This document shows, one piece after another, positions 62,368 to 64,000 of a stretch of 64,000 bases of DNA. Source of the stretch: Marinicella rhabdoformis. Lineage in GTDB: Bacteria > Pseudomonadota > Gammaproteobacteria > Xanthomonadales > Marinicellaceae. The notes beneath the pieces were generated by a model that saw nothing but the letters and a program-made list of their open reading frames with translations, was not told the DNA's origin and ran no database searches. Location of the stretch: NCBI RefSeq assembly GCF_009671245.1, contig NZ_VTFS01000004.1, positions 186,001 to 250,000 of the forward strand, given 5' to 3'. The first letter of the stretch is position 1; each line of letters starts with the position of its first letter. Made by a program: the position numbers and the translations under genes.

Positions 62368-63285
62368 ATGTCAAAATACATTATTGAAACTCAAAACTTA
62401 TCAATGCAATTTGGCGCCAAGCTGGCATTGAACAACCTCAACTTAAAAATCAATAATGGAGGAATCCATTCTATTGTGGGCAGTAATGGAGCAGGGAAAT
62501 CCACCCTGTTCAAACTGTTATTGGGCGTTTTATCACCGACTACTGGTGAAACATTCATTCTAGGTCAAAACAGCCAGCAGCTTAAGCCCATGCACCGTGG
62601 CCACATTGGCTTTGTCAATGAGGAGCACACTTTACCCAGTTGGATGCAAGTGGATGCTCTGGTTTCTATGGAAAAAAGCTTCTATTCAAACTGGAACGAT
62701 GCCATCTACCAACAGGTTATCGGCAATTTTAATGTTTCACATAAACAGAAAATCAGCCAATTATCTCGAGGTGAACGGGCTGGCGTCAACTTAGCCTGTG
62801 CTTTGGCAAAAAGACCAAAAGTGTTGATTCTGGATGAGCCCACTTTGGGCTTGGATGTGGTGGCCAAACAAGCATTTTTAGAATCCTTGTTGTTCACTGA
62901 AAAGAATGACAAATGCACCATCATTTACTGTTCACACCAAATGGATGAAATAGAAAGGGTCGCAGATCAGTTGATTGTCATGGAGCAAGGGCAACTGGTT
63001 AACACCTCAACTCCTGAAGCTTTTTGCCAAAGAATTCATTATTGGGTGGTTGACTTTCAGGGTGAAACGCCAAAATCTATGCAAATCCCGGGGTTCTTGC
63101 AACAAAGAGAAATTGAAGGGGAAATCCATTATATGGTGATTGATCAAGATGAAGCATTGAAAGAGGCATTCCTGCAATTGGGTGCGCTGAGTGCTTTTCA
63201 ATCAGAAGTCAGTCTGCAACAAGCAGTGAATGGCTTTTTGTCCCGTAACCACCATAAGCCAGACACCGAGATACAACATGTTTAA
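62368..63285 (+). CDS. ABC transporter ATP-binding protein
   Basis: 305 residues. Walker A VGSNGAGKST, signature LSRGERAGVNLA (LSGGQ variant), Walker B KVLILDEPTLGLD, H-loop CSHQMDEIE. Extended C-terminal domain (~85 residues). Between the YtrA-type GntR and the permease, like bacitracin- or cell-wall-stress exporters, though the substrate is not known. Confidence 0.92.
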   Translation: MSKYIIETQNLSMQFGAKLALNNLNLKINNGGIHSIVGSNGAGKSTLFKLLLGVLSPTTGETFILGQNSQQLKPMHRGHIGFVNEEHTLPSWMQVDALVSMEKSFYSNWNDAIYQQVIGNFNVSHKQKISQLSRGERAGVNLACALAKRPKVLILDEPTLGLDVVAKQAFLESLLFTEKNDKCTIIYCSHQMDEIERVADQLIVMEQGQLVNTSTPEAFCQRIHYWVVDFQGETPKSMQIPGFLQQREIEGEIHYMVIDQDEALKEAFLQLGALSAFQSEVSLQQAVNGFLSRNHHKPDTEIQHV

Positions 63286-64000
63286 TCTGTTTTCATGTGA
63301 ATGGCAGAGAGTCAGGAAAGCCGTCTTTGGGGGGTTGTTAACACATACCATTTTGCTGGGGCTTTTTATTAATTTTGGATTGTTCAACAGCGAGGCCATT
63401 GGTTTTAAAATTTCTCTCACCTTGCTTTATGCTGCTTGCGGTTATTTATTTGGCATCACTCAACTCAACACGCACACCAAAAGCAGTCAATGGACATACC
63501 TAGTCAATCGCCCAATTGGTGTTAAACACATCTATTTGGCTTTGTGCCTGACTGCTTTAACAGCCTTTGTAGTGGTCATAGTTTTGCCCTTTTTCTTAGC
63601 AACACTGGTATTAGACATATCACAAAAAGAGGTCATTGACCTGAGGCACTACCAGCTGCTCGCTTATTTGTTTGGCATCACTACCAGTTTTTATTTGGTT
63701 GCCAGTTTTACCGTTTTAATACAGAAAAAATCAGCACATCTGCTGTTAATGATTACCCTGTTGCCAATCATCAGCATCAACATGGGCGGGTCAGTTTATT
63801 GGCTCTTATCTGGCGTCTTGATTTGGATATTTTTTATGGTTTTTGCCGCTGTTAAAGTCAACCTAAACGACCTGCCAACTAATAAAGTATTCTTGATTTC
63901 AACAGCAGCCGCCTATCAATATGTCATTTATTTCATGGTGATTTCAGCAGTGTTTCTGACCAGTGAATTTATTTTGGATATGGAAACCAGAAATAAAAAA
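63278..64000 (+). CDS. ABC-type permease, 3' end outside window
   Basis: Open from ATG 63278, overlapping the ATPase stop by eight bases, to the window end (241 codons). Reading begins MFNLFSCEWQRVRKAVFGG, then six or more membrane helices (TILLGLFINFGLF, SLTLLYAACGYLF, LCLTALTAFVVVIVLPFF, LLAYLFGITTSFYLVASF, LLLMITLLPIISINMG, WLLSGVLIWIFFMVF). ABC-2-type membrane partner of the preceding ATPase; incomplete, so the family cannot be fixed further. Confidence 0.85.
   Translation, partial: MFNLFSCEWQRVRKAVFGGLLTHTILLGLFINFGLFNSEAIGFKISLTLLYAACGYLFGITQLNTHTKSSQWTYLVNRPIGVKHIYLALCLTALTAFVVVIVLPFFLATLVLDISQKEVIDLRHYQLLAYLFGITTSFYLVASFTVLIQKKSAHLLLMITLLPIISINMGGSVYWLLSGVLIWIFFMVFAAVKVNLNDLPTNKVFLISTAAAYQYVIYFMVISAVFLTSEFILDMETRNKK

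Noticed and set aside
1-64000. tRNA genes, CRISPR arrays, transposases, prophage
   Set aside because: Looked for CCA/TpsiC-type words, regular spaced repeats and transposase motifs on both strands; none found by eye.

Overview
The window is one continuous piece of bacterial chromosome, densely packed with genes on both strands and AT-rich (I estimate about 40 % GC). It looks like a marine gammaproteobacterium. Reasons: an E. coli-type core set (rnr, rlmB, dsbC, plsB, hslVU, rep, mutM, nudC, erpA, hemJ, glyA, nusB, thiL, pgpA, comM, proS, pyrC) together with many lipoproteins, an M2 dipeptidase and secreted proteins. Gene content and one C-terminal tail motif made me think of Marinicella-like bacteria, but that is an inference, not shown by the sequence. 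I saw no tRNA, rRNA, CRISPR array, transposase, integrase or prophage gene. Layout: 1-2324 rnr (5' cut by the window) and rlmB. 2341-10716 a minus-strand stretch: dsbC, a diiron/MBL protein paired with ompW behind FNR-type sites, plsB, a lipoprotein, and hslVU behind a sigma-32-type promoter. 10814-14245 an M48 peptidase and two different DUF697-type GTPases. 14273-22329 rep, a MASE1-PAS-GGDEF-EAL protein, and the DUF6776/bactofilin/erpA/nudC/mutM cluster. 22393-28137 a forward operon hemJ-glyA-nusB-thiL-pgpA-dehydrogenase-MscS-like channel. 28124-34507 comM, a LuxR-type regulator, dodecin, M2 peptidase and an Asn/Arg-rich lipoprotein. 34683-39479 a DMT transporter, a DUF4389 protein, and a small-protein/SDR/ALDH8A1-like operon. 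39496-48353 a phospholipid-methyltransferase-like protein, proS, an Asp-box protein, DUF4124, and a NatAB-type ABC exporter with an S33 hydrolase. 48569-55683 an accessory region with integron-type gene cassettes. 55871-64000 a GH18 chitinase, a GNAT, a secreted beta-propeller-like protein, an M24 peptidase, a VOC protein, pyrC and a GntR/ABC operon cut by the window end. The most unusual part is 48569-49672 and 54995-55683. Three small genes (cupin, DUF695, GNAT) each end with a TAA inside a TAACAAG box, followed by a 92-131 bp imperfectly palindromic site with integron attC features. The 5' border of each cassette is nearly the reverse complement of that cassette's own R'' box, as expected after integrase-mediated insertion. 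Both arrays start at the same leader sequence (about 26 strongly conserved bases plus a weaker 45), 6 kb apart, and no integrase is visible. Other points to note: thiL has no ATG/GTG/TTG/CTG codon upstream of its ATP-binding motif and seems to start at ATC; ompW has two FNR-like sites at about -41.5 and -91.5; a pair of inverted REP-like palindromes lies near 60300; and there are a probable leaderless gene, an SDR lacking YxxxK, and a chitinase without a signal peptide.
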